Assembly: GCA_016209865.1 (NCBI GenBank)
Contig: JACQVL010000081.1
Location: 1-7,179 of the forward strand
Direction: 5' to 3'
From: Candidatus Latescibacterota bacterium
GTDB taxonomy: Bacteria > JAAXHH01 > JACQVL01
Length of the DNA stretch: 7,179 nt
Position numbers and translations under genes: made by a program. The notes below the pieces were generated by a model that was not told where the DNA came from, made no database searches, and saw only the letters and a list, made by a program, of their open reading frames with translations. Positions within the stretch are counted from its first letter, which is position 1. Each line of letters opens with the position of its first letter. This document shows, piece after piece, positions 6,493 through 7,179 of this stretch.

Positions 6493-7149
6493 ATGTCCCT
6501 CAAAGACGACCATCTCCGATTCATCCTCGACGGCGGGGTCGTGGCGGTCGTGCGCGCGGCGCGGTCGGCCCGGCTTGTCGAGGTGGTGAGCGCCATCAGC
6601 GAGGGGGGGATTCGCGCGATCGAGGTGACGCTGACCACGCCCGGGGCGTTAGAGGTCATCGCCGAGTGCGCGGAACGGTTCCGGGGCACCGTCCTCATCG
6701 GCGCGGGCACGGTGCTCGACCCGGAGACGGCGCGGGCGGCCATCCTGGCCGGAGCGGAGTACCTCGTCGCGCCCTCGCTCAACCCGGCGGTCATCGAGGT
6801 GTGCCGGCGGTACAGCAAGATCGCCATCCCCGGCGCATTGACGCCGACGGAAATCCTGACCGCCTGGGAGTGCGGGGCGGACATCGTGAAGGTCTTCCCC
6901 GCGACGACGTTCGGTCCGCGCTATTTCCGTGATCTCAAAGGCCCGTTTCCCCACATCGCGCTCATACCCACCGGCGGGGTGAACCTGGAAACGGCCGGAG
7001 AATTCATCAAGGCGGGCGCGTGCGCGGTGGCTGTCGGGAGCAACCTGATCGACACGCGCGCGATCGAAGAGGGCCGTCTCCAGGGGGTGACCGAGACCGC
7101 CCGCAAGTATGTCGAGGCTGTCCGTGCGGCCAGACAGGCGAGCGCATGA
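6493..7149 (+). CDS. eda: 2-dehydro-3-deoxyphosphogluconate (KDPG) aldolase
   Basis: Class I Schiff-base aldolase that splits KDPG to pyruvate and glyceraldehyde-3-phosphate in the Entner-Doudoroff pathway; relatives also cleave 4-hydroxy-2-oxoglutarate. The 218-aa TIM-barrel protein has family length. It shows VVAVVRA (16-22), the catalytic Glu44 in GGIRAIEVTLTTPGA, GAGTVLD (70-76), the Schiff-base Lys133 in DIVKVFPA, IPTGGV (158-163) and the VGS phosphate loop (181-183). The E. coli Arg49 position is Thr48 here, a common variant. AAGGAG at 6480-6485 is seven bases before the ATG. Its stop overlaps the galU start (ATGA), so the two are translationally coupled. The kinase that should supply KDPG, immediately upstream, looks inactive, so the substrate in vivo is open. 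Confidence 0.95.
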   Translation: MSLKDDHLRFILDGGVVAVVRAARSARLVEVVSAISEGGIRAIEVTLTTPGALEVIAECAERFRGTVLIGAGTVLDPETARAAILAGAEYLVAPSLNPAVIEVCRRYSKIAIPGALTPTEILTAWECGADIVKVFPATTFGPRYFRDLKGPFPHIALIPTGGVNLETAGEFIKAGACAVAVGSNLIDTRAIEEGRLQGVTETARKYVEAVRAARQASA

Positions 7150-7179
7150 TCCATAAAGCCATTATCCCCGTCGCCGGAC
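7146..7179 (+). CDS. galU: UTP-glucose-1-phosphate uridylyltransferase, N-terminal fragment cut by window edge
   Basis: Only eleven codons (MIHKAIIPVAG) are present. They match the start of the nucleotide-binding KAxIPVAGxGTR signature of GalU-type nucleotidyltransferases, which make UDP-glucose for cell-envelope sugars and trehalose or glycogen. The ATG overlaps the eda stop codon. A related sugar-phosphate nucleotidyltransferase cannot be excluded from so few residues. Confidence 0.7.
   Translation, partial: MIHKAIIPVAG

Overview
The window comes from a GC-rich (about 65% in the core genes) Gram-negative-type bacterium. All supported genes lie on the + strand. The housekeeping genes (eno, ftsB, recO, eda, galU) and the many short 7-bp direct repeats in the gaps suggest an environmental lineage such as Nitrospirota, Methylomirabilota or a proteobacterium. 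The sequence alone does not decide which, and the lineage is a guess.

Layout: (1) 2-1024, a secreted caspase-fold-like protein that contains no cysteine at all but has a textbook EF-hand loop. (2) 1025-1163, an intergenic gap with two overlapping sigma70-type promoters and a short hairpin over the ribosome binding site of eno. (3) 1164-2865, enolase (eno) followed by the divisome protein FtsB, an old conserved pairing. (4) 2866-3660, a lower-GC (about 57%) accessory island. It holds a very basic 86-aa protein and an acidic 111-aa protein overlapping by ATGA, followed by a roughly 127-bp imperfect inverted repeat that looks like an integron attC site. I read this as a toxin/immunity-like (or toxin/antitoxin-like) gene cassette lodged between ftsB and recO. 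(5) 3661-5214, recO and a membrane-anchored protein built of helix-loop-helix repeats, in one operon. (6) 5215-6492, a PfkB-type sugar kinase homologue whose catalytic motif is destroyed, framed by two gaps full of heptamer repeats, a G-quadruplex-like array and two near-identical REP-like hairpins. (7) 6493-7179, KDPG aldolase (eda) and the first codons of galU, overlapping by ATGA.

How the genes fit together: eno, eda and galU belong to central and sugar-nucleotide metabolism. The kinase-like gene beside eda would normally make KDPG for the aldolase, but here it probably cannot phosphorylate and may be a regulator, scaffold or decaying gene. ftsB and recO serve division and recombinational repair. 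The most novel parts are the cassette-like two-gene island with its attC-like end, the pseudokinase, and the cysteine-free caspase-like protein. The heptamer repeats (unit close to AGTGRYN) recur at five places and mark most of the junctions, including both ends of the island.
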